From positions 6,820,001 to 6,884,000 of the forward strand of contig NC_026657.2 of the NCBI RefSeq assembly GCF_000004075.3: 64,000 bases of DNA, written 5' to 3'. Source of the stretch: Cucumis sativus. Taxonomy: Eukaryota > Streptophyta > Magnoliopsida > Cucurbitales > Cucurbitaceae. Under the pieces are notes generated by a model, which saw only the letters and a program-made list of their open reading frames with translations, was not told the origin of the DNA and ran no database searches. Within the stretch, counting starts at the first letter, position 1. Every line of letters starts with the position of its first letter. Shown in pieces: positions 36,351 to 49,232 of this stretch. The position numbers and the translations under genes were made by a program.

Positions 36351-39038
36351 TTTCAACTCCATTTTCTGGTCGATGAAGCTGCTTCATAAAAATTAATCGA
36401 TTCGTGCCAGGTATACAAAATAGCAACATTACGGTTCAATCCTCAACTCCAAACTGCTCATCTTCTTTCCTTGTTATAGGTATCTCTTGTGGTTGCACAC
36501 TTTTATTTTATCCTGTATGAAAATGGTGTGTGGACTAGCCTGATCATTAATATTTGGTAGTTGGTCAGCTACATCACTGTCAAAATCCATCTAATGGATG
36601 CACAGACTCATAACCAACATACGTCTGTCTCCATTAGACTTGGATGGTTTGTTTTTTGTTATTTTAACAAAATGTTTGATTCATGTGATTCTATCTTACC
36701 ATCAGAAATAAAAAGCTAGACTAATGAGACTTCAAAATTCGGTATCGACTAGGAAACCGTGCACATCTGTCGAGTTTATGACTCGTTAATCTGTTGAAAA
36801 CTATGAAGATAATCTGGGGGGTGAGATGAACGTAAATGGCTGAAGATTCTCTGTATTGAATCAAATTGTCTAACTAGGAAGGAAAGGAAACCATATCTTT
36901 AGACAATCCTAATATGGGTTAGAGAATTAAAGTCTCTCAGAACAGCCAATTTTTTCAAGAGACAACTGTTATATTCTGAATATAAATATCAATATATATA
37001 TATATATATATAATATTCTTTGCTTCTCTTCTGTTTCGTTTATATCAGTTTTCATAGTTTATCATTGATGCACCACATGTAACCTGCTCCACATGATTTG
37101 CTGCATTTGAATCCAAAGAAATAATAAATAAACAAAGATTGAATATACCAAGCTTTACCGACAATTCAAGTAGGTTAAATTACAATTTGGAGAGAGCTAG
37201 AATTTAGTCTAAACTCAGTGCTTATAGTTTTTATGATATGATAAAATCTTCATTTATAGTCCTTACAACGAGAGTTGTATCAAACCATACGAACCGTAGA
37301 TATCAAATTTGGAATTTAGCCATTCAAATATTAGCATAGGTTTCTTTTCAACGATTGAATAGTTGGTGAAATTCATAAGATTAGTAGTAGAGGTTGTTTA
37401 ATGCACAAACCTATGGTTAGATTGATTATATACATCATTTCAACGTGATATTTAAAAAAGTGCTTCTTGATCTTGAAATATCCATTGCATGTGTTTTCTA
37501 AAATGTAGTATTTTGATATCAACAAATTAAAGAGAAACCAAAAGGCTACATATGCTTTACTGGATTATAATAATAAAAAGAGAACCTTTTTATGTTATTA
37601 TTCACTTTCAAGGATACCCAACTTGATGCTTCTTGAAGATGCCTTTGCCTTTTTAATTAAACTGTTTGAACCTCAATTGAACCATCAATTTCCTTTCAAC
37701 CCTTCTTTTTCTCTACCATCATGTGAATTCTTTGCAATTTGCTTATATATTTATAAGCACTTTTTCCCCCCCAACAAAAAAATTACCTTGCAAAATTGAT
37801 TATACCAAACTTAAATGCTACGAAATTGATTGGTCACACACCCTCGATTTAAATCTAAGCATATTTCAACAAAATATATTTTCATTCACAATTTGCTTCC
37901 TAACTCCCTAACAAATGCACATCTAAATTCTTTAATTTCAAACGTAAACTCTCCACAAATTGCAACAATCAATTCGATTAGTTTGAAGATCAATCAAACT
38001 CTTCCTCCATTAAAAACTAAGTCTGCTCTTGTTCTCTATTTATATATTCACTAAAGCTATTTTAATTGGTTTAGTTGATCCATCTAGAATTTTTATTTCA
38101 ACCATTTAACATTAATTATTAGTATTTAAGAGGGGTCTAATCTTTTTTAATTAATAGAAAAACGAAATGAAACGGGTAGGTGAAAGGCCTGAAATTGACA
38201 GCAAGGTTAATTAGGTTGATTGTTTCATAATAAATTATCCTTTTGATTTAGTACTTTTTGAGTTTGTTTAATTTCAATCAACGTAACAAATTAAGAAGAT
38301 CTTAAATTTAACCTTTAGTTTATTGTTTGTTTCATCGCTTATTAGCATTTATCCATATTTACATTTAGTATTTTTGTTGAGTAGTTATTATTATATCAAT
38401 TTTGATAAAAAAAAGTGAAATAAAATATTTAGGTAACAAAATAAAATAAATTCTTTTTTGTTCAAATATATATAAAAAATATATATTTTTTTAGAAAATG
38501 TTGTATTGAGTTAAATATTTTAAAGGTTTGTTATATTTTTTAAAAGAGAATTATTGAAATATACGGATGAAAAATGTAAAAAAGAAAAGAAAAGAAAAAG
38601 AGAATGATATTTGAGAATTTAGTTTAGAAAGGGAAAATGTAAGGAATAAATCCTCATAATTAGACCTAAAATTTATGAAGAGAGTTGGGGCGGTGGATAA
38701 GTGTGGTTTAGAGTGGTTTTGATTATTATTATTATTATCATCTCATCAGAGCTTTTGTTACCAATTTTAAGCTCTGTTTTTCGATCATTGGCATTGGCCC
38801 AACCCCACCAAGAAGAAAATAAAAACCATCCCTAGAAAAGGAAAAGGAAAAGAGAAAAGAGAGAAGAGAAAAAAGCTATCTGGGTTTCGTTTGTAATTTT
38901 TTGAACTACTGAGCACGCGATCAAGCGCTTCAATCTTGTTTCCAAAATTTCATCTTTTCTTTTTCTTCTTAGTCAAATCCCATACGGAGGTTGGAATTGG
39001 AATTAGTGTGTTTCCTAACAAAATCAGAATCTGGGTCG
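36351..39038. other. Intergenic region, LRAT to ORMDL
   Basis: About 2.7 kb, AT-rich, with an AT tract at 36990-37012, a TAT run near 38725-38738 and no supported gene. The last 250 bp are the ORMDL promoter and leader (GA-rich 38830-38880). The upstream ATG-like frames were judged noise. Confidence 0.6.
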
Positions 39039-42000
39039 ATGGCTAATCTCTATGTCAAGGCTGTACCTCCGACGGATCTGAATAGGAACACAGAATGGTT
39101 TATGTATCCCGGTGTTTGGACGACCTATATTCTCATTCTCTTCTTCGCTTGGCTTCTCGTTCTCTCTGTATTTGGCTGCTCTCCTGGCATGGCTTGGACC
39201 GTCGTCAATCTATCTCATTTTGCTGTATGTGCATCCATTTTTCTCTCGTTTTTGTTCTGGGTTATTTATTTATTTATTTATTGCTTTCCTGTGATTTCAT
39301 CATTGGGTGTGAGATTGTTGTTGACTTGTGCAATATTCATTTATTGGGTCTTTTTCTGCAGCTTGGTTTTGGTCTTTCTGTATTGTTTTGTGCTGCTATA
39401 CTCCCCTTCAATTTAATCTTTTTGTGGATGCTGGGAGAGATTTCATTTGGTTGATTTTGTCTAAACGAAACAAATACAGCCAACTGTTGTGGCTTTGTGA
39501 TTTCGGTTTTGCATTTACGCTTGTTTTGATAGTTATATGCTTATTGAACTTGCATGCAAGTAACTTTGATACGAAAGAGTTTCTTTTCTTATCTTCGATT
39601 TCTACTGCTTCAGATATTCTTCTTGGATTCTTGTGTAGAGGGCTATGGTAGATAATATCTTTGATTTCATAACCTTTTTTCATGATTGTTATGTTATAGG
39701 CTATTGTTTAGTTTAGTGACACTAAAATTGTTTGAGGAAGCAAATGGGAGAAATGCTATTTAGTGATTTTGAAAAAGACCATAGGCTTTTCAGCTTTATG
39801 TTTGATGTATTGCCATTTACGTTTCTTATGTGTAAATGTGGATCTTTCTGGATTAAGAGGCTGTGAACTCTGTTTTCTATTGGCTTGGACGTGCCTACTT
39901 CAATGCCTGGTTGCCTCTCCTTTCAAGAGATCTAGTGATCATCTTAGAATAATTTAGAGCGTTCTTTGCTCCATTATTTGAAGTTGATATGCTCTATGTC
40001 TTTATATAAATGATGGAAAGGAGTGTGCCTTTTACTTTCAGGTCACTTACCACTTCTTCCATTGGAAGAAAGGGACACCATTTGCTGAAGACCAGGGGAT
40101 CTACAACAGGTTGACGTGGTGGGAGCAGATTGATAATGGAAAGCAACTTACGCGCAACAGAAAATTCTTGACCGTTGTCCCCGTGGTGCTGTAAGTTGTT
40201 TATTATATGAGTCAACCTATGTATTATTTGACTCTGAGATCTTATTTCAAACTGCTTTTATTTGAGTTGTTTTTACTGTTTTATTTTACTGAACTCCTAA
40301 GTTCGGGTGGCCCATGGGTTATCTTGCTTATATGTTGCATATCTTTGACCCTCAATGTTTTTCTATTTTCTATTCTATATTGCTGGGTGATTTTTTTCAG
40401 CATTCATCTTTATTGGTCTTCTGATGATTGATTGGAAAATTCTACTGACTCAATTGTCCTTTGAATCGAACTCAACACCTCTAGACTTGTAATTCTAGGG
40501 ATTATTTCTGAAGCTTGCAAATGTTCTTGTTGGCAAATTTGTGAGCAATGACTTAGGTAGACAACGATCTTAACAAGCTTTGAATGCCAAAATTCTTGGT
40601 TGAATTTTAGGGTCTCCCTCTCCATCTCTTTTGTCAATATGTGAGATTTTCCGTATAAATTTCTAATTGGTCCTCTCAAACTGATTATGACATATCTCAC
40701 TTCATTAGAAATTATGGATTCTGCTACCTTCTATTCTTATTTTTCATGTAATTTTTTCTGTTACTTTGCAAGGACAGTGATAACTGATAAGATGATGGCT
40801 GGTGTTTGAAATCTTCGAAATTTGCATTTCTTCATATTTTCATTAGAGGAGGTATTGGCGTAGATAATTTCTCCTTAGTTGAAATCAAACCGGGCCAGCA
40901 AAGTGGGGTGCGCTCTATCTTGATTCCTTGTGTATTTTAACAATTCGGTTGTGTTGAACATCTAACCTTTTAATTGAGTATATGTGTCTTAACTGGTTAA
41001 TTATGCTCAAGTTTGATTTCCTACAACCTAGCAAGTCTTGGAAACTAGACATCTAACTTGTTGGATTTCAGTAAGCCTTAGTTACAGCATATAGTCGAAG
41101 TTTACAAGTGTTATCGGAAAGAAATATTGAACATGAATTTAGGGAGAAATTGATAGAACCGAGAGTGACAAATGTATTAAATGGTCAAGGAAAAAATGAG
41201 GGACGAGAAGGAAAGTGCTTGAGTGGTTGCCCTATTTCACTTATGAACTTTCTCCCCTCTCTAGGTATCCTAACTTAAGACTGTTCAATTTGCCACCATA
41301 TTTAAGGCACTGGCACTCTCAAAAGCTCAAGAGTCAATTGAAGGGCAAAGGTGCATCGTACCAAAAATTAGTTAGGGAACTTGGTTGTAAATAGTAAAAT
41401 GAGTTAGCTTCTTCTTCTTCTTCACTGAAAAAAAAGGAGACAGAAAACACTTTGCAGGGAAACTAAGTGACCTAAAGAGGGACAACCTAAAGGGCAAGGG
41501 CACAAGAAGTCCCCTCTTTGAGGCGAAAAGTCACAAAAACACTTTCCAATCTAAGTGGATAGTGAAAGCGGAGCTACTTTGGTCCCAAGGAGTTCTTAAA
41601 CCCCATTGTGGGTCCCACAACTTATTAACTCTCCCTTCCTACTGCAGGCTCCATAACTTAGTAACACTAACTACACGAACAAATGAACTCCTTCCATTAT
41701 GAGCCTCATATCACCCCTACCTCCCTCTCCATCTCTTTGTCTCCTCCCTCTCCATTCTTTTGCATTGTCTTTTAATTTTTTTTAAAAAAATGTGTCGTTA
41801 TTCACTTTTTTAGATAAAGTTCGTCATTTTCTTTTCTTGGAAGGAATAAAGCTACTCAATTAGAGACCATGAACTCACTACTTCATTAGATTCCCGTTTC
41901 CTTGTGGATCTTGGCTGTGAAGTTTTTTTGTAATTACTCATTAGGACTTACTTTGCTTGGTTGGAAGTTGTTTCTTTAGGCTGCCTCCATCTTTTGTAGG

Positions 42001-44503
42001 CTTTCTTTTTGTATAGCCTTGTATTTTTTTTTTTTACAAAAAATCTATGAAAGCCTGCTAAAAAAGGTCACAAAGTAATTAAAGGAATCATACTTACTTT
42101 GGTTCTATCCTTTTCTTTCCTTCCCAAGGAGACACGTCCAATTTTCAATAAACTAGACTACCTTCATATGGAGAGATTTATGAGTAATATTTTGATGTTT
42201 CTTTTATAACCAACAAGAGGGTAGTTTGGTGTGGCATCTAGACTTTACTAATGCTGCATCACGTAACAGAAACAATTCTTTGGGCTGAGCTATTTTGAGA
42301 AGGCACTCCAATGAAGATTAAGTTCTTCCCTTGAATTCTTGCTCTTGAGGGCGTTGATTCTGCAGACATTAATTAAATAAGGAAACGTCACTGCTATACA
42401 TTTCCCCCTGCTATGTATGATATGTTAGGATTCTCAAATCTTACACAGGCCTTTCTGGGTATTCTATATTTTTTATGTTTATGGCTTCTTATTATTTTAT
42501 ATTTGTTTTTTTTTTGGTTTCATATCAAAAAAGGAATAAATATTATTTTATACTGGTTCCATCTGAGCAACTTTTATTCTCAGATTTTATACTTGAAGTT
42601 GCTTCAGGTTCATGATGTTTGGCTTCTAGCTAGGTTCTATGTTTTTCTCTAGGCATTAGTTTCAAATAATGTAGGAAGAGGGAGCATAGTGAGATTTGGT
42701 CTTTGGCTAGATTTTTCACGTGTCTTTGGATTTCGATTTCGAAGAATTTTTGTAATTATTCCATTGGTAACATTTTTCTTTGTTGGTCCCCCTTCTTTTA
42801 GTAGGGGTGTTTTGATGGGCTGATTTTCTTTGCATGCTCTTGTATTCTTTCATTTTTTTCTCAATGATATTTGTTGATTTCACAATTTTTTTTTTTTTTT
42901 TGTAATTATACTTTTATTCTTATTTTATGTTGGGGGTTTGGTTTTTTACTTTTGTTTTGATGTCCTTGTATTATGTCATTACTTCTCAAAGAAAATATGG
43001 TTCATCAAGGAAAAAATTAAAATGGAATCCTTGGTGAGTATTTTTTTTCTCTTGGAAGGAAACATAACTTTTTCATTGATATAATGAAGAAAGCTATCAC
43101 GTGAAAATCAAAGGAAACAATATAAAAAATATGCAGCACATAAAACCAACAATAACAAGACTATTCATCACTAAAGAAGAGGTTAGCTAGAGAATATAAA
43201 AACACTCCAATTTAAACATATACCTTGAATAGGGAAATTTACAAAAGTTTAGAAGAACACCAAGTAGAGATATTTATTTGAACAACTTCAAAGCGATCAA
43301 ACCATTGAAAAGATTTATCATGGAAGACCCTTTGGTTTCTTTCCTGGAATCTTTGGAGTATTAGTAGGATGATTCGAAATTCAAATTTCCAATCGTTTTG
43401 GAGCAAAACAAGACTTTATCTGATGATGCTATTGATGGGTCCTTACAAAACCTTTTCTGAGAAGATTTTCTCACTGTCTAAGAGTTTGTTAGATGATAAA
43501 AAGTCATATTCTTCCTTTATAAGGTTTGAGGTTTAAGAGGTAAATGCCTAGGAAGTCTGAAGATTTCTTTTGGAATTGTTGAAAATTCTATTTTCCCAGT
43601 CTAACCTTGACTCTCTTGATACTCTTAAAAAACCATTAAAATTGTGGCCAGAGAAACATTAGAACATAAAAAAAACTGTACCCAGTACTTCGGAAGAGGT
43701 TATGTTTATATGCATGGGAGCAAGAGAGACCATCAGGATTGAGAATAAGTTAGGTTACTTATATAATTTAATTAATTTTAGTTCACTGGTTAATTTAAAT
43801 TAATCAGTTAATTGCCTTATTTCTTTGTGAGGTTTTAAGTTGCTGCACTACATCAAGGGGTGAATTTACCTTGTGTGGCCTTGTACTTTGTCTAATACCT
43901 TTAACTGCTGTATCATCTTTCTTTTAAAGACCATACGAACTAAACTTCGGAAAGACATGGGGTCTTCCAATTTTCTGTCTTGATGTTCATACCGCCCAAA
44001 CTCAGTGACCATATAACAACCTTGCACCTTTTAGATAAATTCTTTCTAAAGGATCTTACTATGTGGAGGTTACAGATGCGAAACTCATGTCAGGAAATAG
44101 AAGTGTTTCAATCTGAATGAGACTGGCCTAAGCCTTTAAATTTGTCCTTCCCTCAGTACTTCTATTATGTTCATGCTTAAAGATGCATAATCGAGTATGC
44201 TTTTTTCTTTGAATGCTTCGGTGAATAAGTGTGTACTTACATTCCTCGATGTAATCAGCTGTCAAGCTATTACACATTGCAAGAATGCTTTGGTAATTAT
44301 ATCTTATCAATAACTAAATCATTAAAATGGAAACTTCATTCATGTTTTTCTTCTTATTTTACAGGTACTTGATAGCCTCGCACACAACTGACTATCAACA
44401 TCCAATGTTATTTCTCAACACTCTTGCAGTGATTGTACTAGTTATTGCAAAGTTTCCCCACATGCACAAGGTACGTATCTTTGGAATCAACGCCGACAAG
44501 TGA
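39039..44503 (+). CDS. ORM1: ORMDL family protein (sphingolipid synthesis regulator)
   Basis: Three exons: 39039-39224, 40042-40190 and 44365-44503, 474 nt, 157 residues, the standard ORMDL length. The N-terminus reads NTEWFMYPGVW before a first membrane helix (YILILFFAWLLVL), then VNLSHFAVTYHFFHWKKGTPF, GIYNRLTWWEQIDNGKQLTR, and a C-terminal pair of hydrophobic segments ending FPHMHKVRIFGINADK. ORM proteins sit in the ER membrane and restrain serine palmitoyltransferase, the first enzyme of sphingolipid synthesis. All conserved blocks are intact. Intron 2 is 4.17 kb and filled with repeat tails. ORMDL follows FKGP and the LRAT gene as At1g01230 does in Arabidopsis. The symbol is by family only; which ORM paralog it is cannot be decided here. 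Confidence 0.95.
41900..43100 (+). repeat. Cluster of LINE-3'-end-like repeat tails in ORMDL intron 2
   Basis: Three stretches (about 41921-42045, 42745-42880 and 42925-42995) share the order 'TTTGTAATTA', a T-rich GTTGG segment, then CTTGTATTCTTTCA or a close variant and TTCTCAATGA. A fourth at 43044-43095 looks like an inverted relative (TTTTTCATTGATATAATGAA). This is the pattern of 3' ends of plant L1-type LINEs left without their coding parts; the family name is inference. No reverse-transcriptase frame is seen. Confidence 0.45.
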
Positions 44504-44770
44504 AGGTCACATCAAGAAATTTTCGGTTCGACTTGCCAAAAAGCTTCTCGTCCTTCTCTCAATCTGGTAAAATGTTATATCTCTGTATAGTAGTTGGGAC
44601 CGGAAGGATACTGAAAAATTTGTAGTTTTCTCTTTTCTTTTTTTCTTTTTCTTTTTTGTACCGACTGCTTGTTCCGCCTGTTGCTTAATGAATAAGTAAA
44701 TGCAATTATCTTTTATACAGTAGAGAAATATGATGCATTTAAGTTTCACTGTTCTTCTAAAGTATTTTTT

Positions 44771-44858
44771 GGGACAACACACTTCGTAATTCTTACATGT
44801 TATTTCTCTTTGTTTGGGACAACAAACTCCATAATTCTTACATGTTACTTCTCCTTCT
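44771..44858. repeat. 45-bp tandem duplication downstream of ORMDL
   Basis: GGGACAACACACTTCGTAAT at 44771 recurs as GGGACAACAAACTCCATAAT at 44816; both continue TCTTACATGTTA. Probably within the ORMDL 3' untranslated region. Confidence 0.8.
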
Positions 44859-45762
44859 TGTGTTGCTAGAATTTGTACTTCTATAGACAAAAACTCCACT
44901 TGGGAGTCAGATTCTCACTCTTTCCTTATAGACCCTGGTTATAAGAACCATGATCTATGTCACATTCTTATTAGCTGAACAGAACCAATTATGTTTACTA
45001 CCAAAAGGTCAACCCAAAGAAGGGAATGAATAATTGAATGAATTCAATTAAGTTAGATATGAACTGTATCCATGTTTGAGGCTTGTGAACTCTGATGTGT
45101 CTGATAGCTTCCATTGAAATAAAATTATTTTGTTTCCATCTAAGAAGTTTGTTTGTAAGTACTAAGTTGAAGCTTCTTAGGCTGTGTTTGGTGGGAAACA
45201 AGAATAGAAACCAAAATAAAAAGAAGAAAAAGATGAGAACAGTAAAGTAGTAAGCATTGATTGGTTAATGCATGCAGGTGTAAAACCAGTTGTGGAAATT
45301 AAGCAAAACGTTTTGAAAGAAAAAGAAAAAGGTTGTTGGTAAAAAGGTGTCATCTTTTTAACTGGAACAGGTAAAGAGTAAAACATGGGATTTACTTGAG
45401 TAGAAAAGTAAAAAGATTCCTTTTATCATCTTTGTTTGTTTCTGTATTATTTAGATGTAAGAATCTAAGTGGTATGACTTTTGGTGCTTCATTGAGCTTT
45501 TTTACTGGAAGTGGAGTTCATGAATGAAACTCATTTATCTTTATCATTCTTTTACATTACTTTACTTTACTTGTGTCCCACTCATGTTTCCTTTAAATTT
45601 GACTCTCTTTTAGACATCATCAATAATACTTATCATGCACACACGAAACAAAGATTGCTTTATAAGTCTACTCTTCTTTACTTTTTTTTCTTTTTAAATT
45701 TATGTGTTTCATTTTTAATAGCATGTTTTAACTCTTATTTTCAATTATGATTTATTTATACA

Positions 45763-45815
45763 TGGGATGTGAGATCGAACCTTGGATCTCAAGGTTAATA
45801 ATATAAGCTCATGCT
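45763..45815 (-). mobile_element. SINE-like remnant with B-box motif
   Basis: Read on the minus strand it gives TAGCATGAGCTTA (A-box-like) and then CCAAGGTTCGATCTCACATC (close to the B box GGTTCGANNC). Similar to the copy at 53561-53620. Too short to name a family. Confidence 0.35.
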
Positions 45816-48716
45816 AGTAAAAAAGCTATATTAATATTAACCATTTATATCATGTTTCACACTTATTTTATCTTTTGTATTTTTTACGTTTTTTTTAGAT
45901 TAAGCTTATGGACGTTTGTGTCAGTAGATTCTTCTAATCCATTGTTAGGTAATATTTTCAAAATCCAAGTTGATTTTAGATCTCGTGAAATATGAGAATG
46001 CTAATTAGGTTGCACACTCGCTCTCTAGCTTCTCTTTCTCTTACACTCCTCTATCTCATTCTCGCTCTCTTGTCCCTTCTTGAGGAAAACTCGTAAATCT
46101 GATACCCCAAACTCACGCCCCTTCTTGCTCCCACGCTACTTTTGATACTCAATATCAAGGTAGCGGCAAAAGTTGATTGACCCAAAAAACTCGTGTTCCA
46201 GCGAATAACTCACATATTTGAAGGCTTCCAACAACCTTTTAGATCCCTTTTTGACGACCCCATGATCACCTCTCCGATGAACACACGATCGACAACCAAT
46301 ATGCAATTAGAACAGTGTGGAAAGAAAGACAATTGGGAACAGAAAAGCGCAAGAGAAATTCTTTTGTTTTTAAAAATAAGGTTATCCCAATTTTTCCCTT
46401 TCTATCTAGCTGATGGCTATTGCTGTGTAAGCAATCTGATTGATATCATCAAATAATTTATTCCATTTGTAACTTATTTTTCTTACTTTCGACATTTCTT
46501 TAACTCAAACTTATCACTTCGTTATGTATAGCCACCGATAAAAACGTTCTTTTTGCAATTTATCAACATTTCTCTCTTCCCAGAGTTGAAATACCTTAAA
46601 TCCATTATGTGATATACATACGAACAACCTAGTCCGAAGGTTTCACTTGATTGTGTGTATGTGTATCAATTTTTACATTTTTTATATCAATTTATAAACA
46701 CTTTTGTAAGAGTCAAATACTCTACTATATTGTTGATCAGTGGAGGTGTGACCTTCATCATGGCCTTTTTTTTCTTTTTTTGTTATTATACATGACCACT
46801 TGATTCATCTTTTCTATTTTATTTACCCCAATTTGAAAAATGCACTTATAGTCATACATATCCTAATTAAGTCAACTTAATTATGAATTTTAATGCCAAA
46901 TAATTCAATTTTTTCAAAAGTATTCCACTTTTAAACACTTTTATTATACAATAGTTGTCTTTAATACTACCCAGAGAATATATGTATGTATATATATATA
47001 TTGTAGTGAAATGATGGTGATATAAATGTTTGTAAATTGAACTTTATTATAAAATATAATATCATACAAATGATGGAATTTATGGCTCTATACATCAAAT
47101 AAATAAATAATAATAACAATTAACAATAAAGGCATTATTGCTTTTTTGGTTTTCTTTAATTATGAAATGGATTGGTCCAATAAAATTAGAAACAAATTGA
47201 AGAGTTCTCATAATTATAAATATCAGTAAGCTTCCATGGATAAAGTAAAGTTTATTTAAATGAAATTTGTTCACCATAATTAGGAGTGGAAGAATCATTA
47301 TGATTTCCAATTCAAAATAATTAAATACAAACAACTTTTTTTTCCATACAAATAGTAATATAAAAACAAACCTCTCTTTTTTTTCTTTTCAAAACCATCA
47401 TTATCTCCATGTGTGAACTCAATATATTCATATATTCTTGTAACGACTATCTTCCATTAGTTCAATTAAGGATGTATACAAGTTCGATTAGACTTGATTG
47501 AGTAATTTTTCGGACCAACTCGAAAATTCAAGTTCACTGAAATGATTACCTGAAAACTTAATATGGTAATGAATTGGACCTAATAACTTGAATATTATAA
47601 AACTTAAATATCAAATATCCATAATATCTATTACAAATTTGTAGAGGCGATTTCGACATACTGTGATCAGTTCAATAAATGTTCAAACCAGTCTCAACTG
47701 TTAATGAGTAAATGTCAATTGGTTGGTTTAATTCTACTAAATAATTTATTGATTTGAAACTTTTCCAAACCGAATACCGATCAACTGATTTCAACTTGGT
47801 CGTTTGTTGTCCTTAAATCTTCGTGTCTAATAGTTAAGTGCAAATGGGCAAAATGAAATAAGTTGACAAATTGTAATGGTTATTTAAGGTTCATTATCCT
47901 AGTTTCCTTCTTATAGTAAACTATATGCACATATATCATTTATGAAAATGCTAATATCTTCATTATTCCACATTTGTTTTACTTAGCTTTTGGCCACAAA
48001 AGGGTGTCTACCCTTTTTTCTTAATAAATGGTTTTTACTTTGATCTCACATTAAATTGTAATTATACCAAAATATATTTTTGTATGCTTCTAAAAACTAT
48101 TTTGGTTATCTGATCTTTGTGTGTAAAAAAGAATTGATTCTATTTTTAAGACAATGACATTACAAAATTACATTTGGCAGTAAGTAAATATAATAAACTT
48201 TCGTATCAATACATATATTAGAGATATTATGAACCAAATTTTACTTATGCTTGTTTTATTTTCCATTTCCATTGTTAATTTTAATACAAAACTATGGTAT
48301 ACATATTATTCAATGAGAAATAAACAACACAACTATATAACTTATACGTTGGATATAAATTTAAGATTGGTATGTGTAATTATGTATAAAAGTTTAAGAG
48401 ACGAAAGAGAGATGATTAAGATCATAGTAATAATCAATAAAGAGAAAAATGATACATGAAAACCACTTTGTTAGTGAGAAGTGTTTTTAATTTTTAGTAC
48501 AAGAACTTCATCAAACCAATCCAAACCCATATTCAAATTCAAAAAATAAAATAAAATACAAAGTAGAAATCAATCAGAAAGCCCAAATTAATAATTTCAT
48601 ACACTAATTTGTTGTTGATTTTCTTCTTTTTTTTTTTTTTTCTTTTAAAATATCCGATGTAAATTACTTCTCATAATTATTATTATTATAAAAATTAAAA
48701 ATCTCTCTAAACATTT

Positions 48717-49232
48717 CTACCACGGCGGCCCTCCACCAAACATCCCATTCCAATACCCATTATTACCGGAATTCTCTTCCACCGCCGCCGTCTCACGTCC
48801 CGAATACGGCATCAAATTCGGAATATAGCAACCAAACCCTCCATGCCCGCCGTTGTCCATCGCCGTCGTAGCCTCCGCCGTCGTTGCAAACCCCAAGTTC
48901 AGATCCTGCGCTTGATACACCTGCGGCTGCGGCTGAGGGTGGTGAACCGAACCAGACCCAGAAACCGAACCGTGCGGTTTCCTGTTCTTCCTGGACCCTC
49001 CTCCGACGGGAATATTCCTAAGAGAACCACCCTCCGTCCAATACCGGCGGCAGGATTTGCAAAAATACCTCGGCTGTGTGAGACTATAATTGTTGTAGTA
49101 ACAAAATTTTGTGTTGCTTGATTTGCATCTTGGGCAGTTCAATTGCTCTTGTGGCCTTCCTTTTCCCTTCAACCCTCCACCGCCGCCTCCTCCTCCCCCG
49201 CCGTTGGCGCCGGACTCCATCATCGCCTCCAT
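48717..49232 (-). CDS. Short Dof zinc-finger transcription factor
   Basis: A 171-residue single coding exon. The Dof finger has Cys33, Cys36, Cys58 and Cys61 (CX2CX21CX2C) followed by [20 protein letters not shown] and a basic NRK. A run of about ten glycines (11-20) precedes it. The C-terminus [12 protein letters not shown] matches the terminal motif of the DAG1/Dof4.6 branch. Dof factors bind AAAG cores in promoters; members of this branch act in vascular development and seed germination. At 171 residues it is much shorter than DAG1 (about 300), lacking most of the variable middle. Upstream, an acceptor (CATCAG on the minus strand near 49263) and a donor near 49430 suggest a 5'UTR intron filled with a (CTTT)n tract. 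In Arabidopsis a DAG-type Dof gene lies next to RS31. Confidence 0.93.
   Translation of the reverse strand: MEAMMESGANGGGGGGGGGGLKGKGRPQEQLNCPRCKSSNTKFCYYNNYSLTQPRYFCKSCRRYWTEGGSLRNIPVGGGSRKNRKPHGSVSGSGSVHHPQPQPQVYQAQDLNLGFATTAEATTAMDNGGHGGFGCYIPNLMPYSGRETAAVEENSGNNGYWNGMFGGGPPW

Larger units (their letters stand above)
44504..48716. other. Convergent intergenic region, ORMDL and Dof 3' ends
   Basis: About 4.2 kb without a supported gene. It includes the ORMDL 3' untranslated region with a 45-bp duplication (44771-44858), a SINE-like remnant on the minus strand (45763-45815), a CT-rich stretch (46015-46080) and generally AT-rich DNA. Confidence 0.6.

Noticed and set aside
46193-46456. 87-residue open frame in the ORMDL-Dof spacer
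   Set aside because: No domain, isolated, and no supporting splice or promoter structure.
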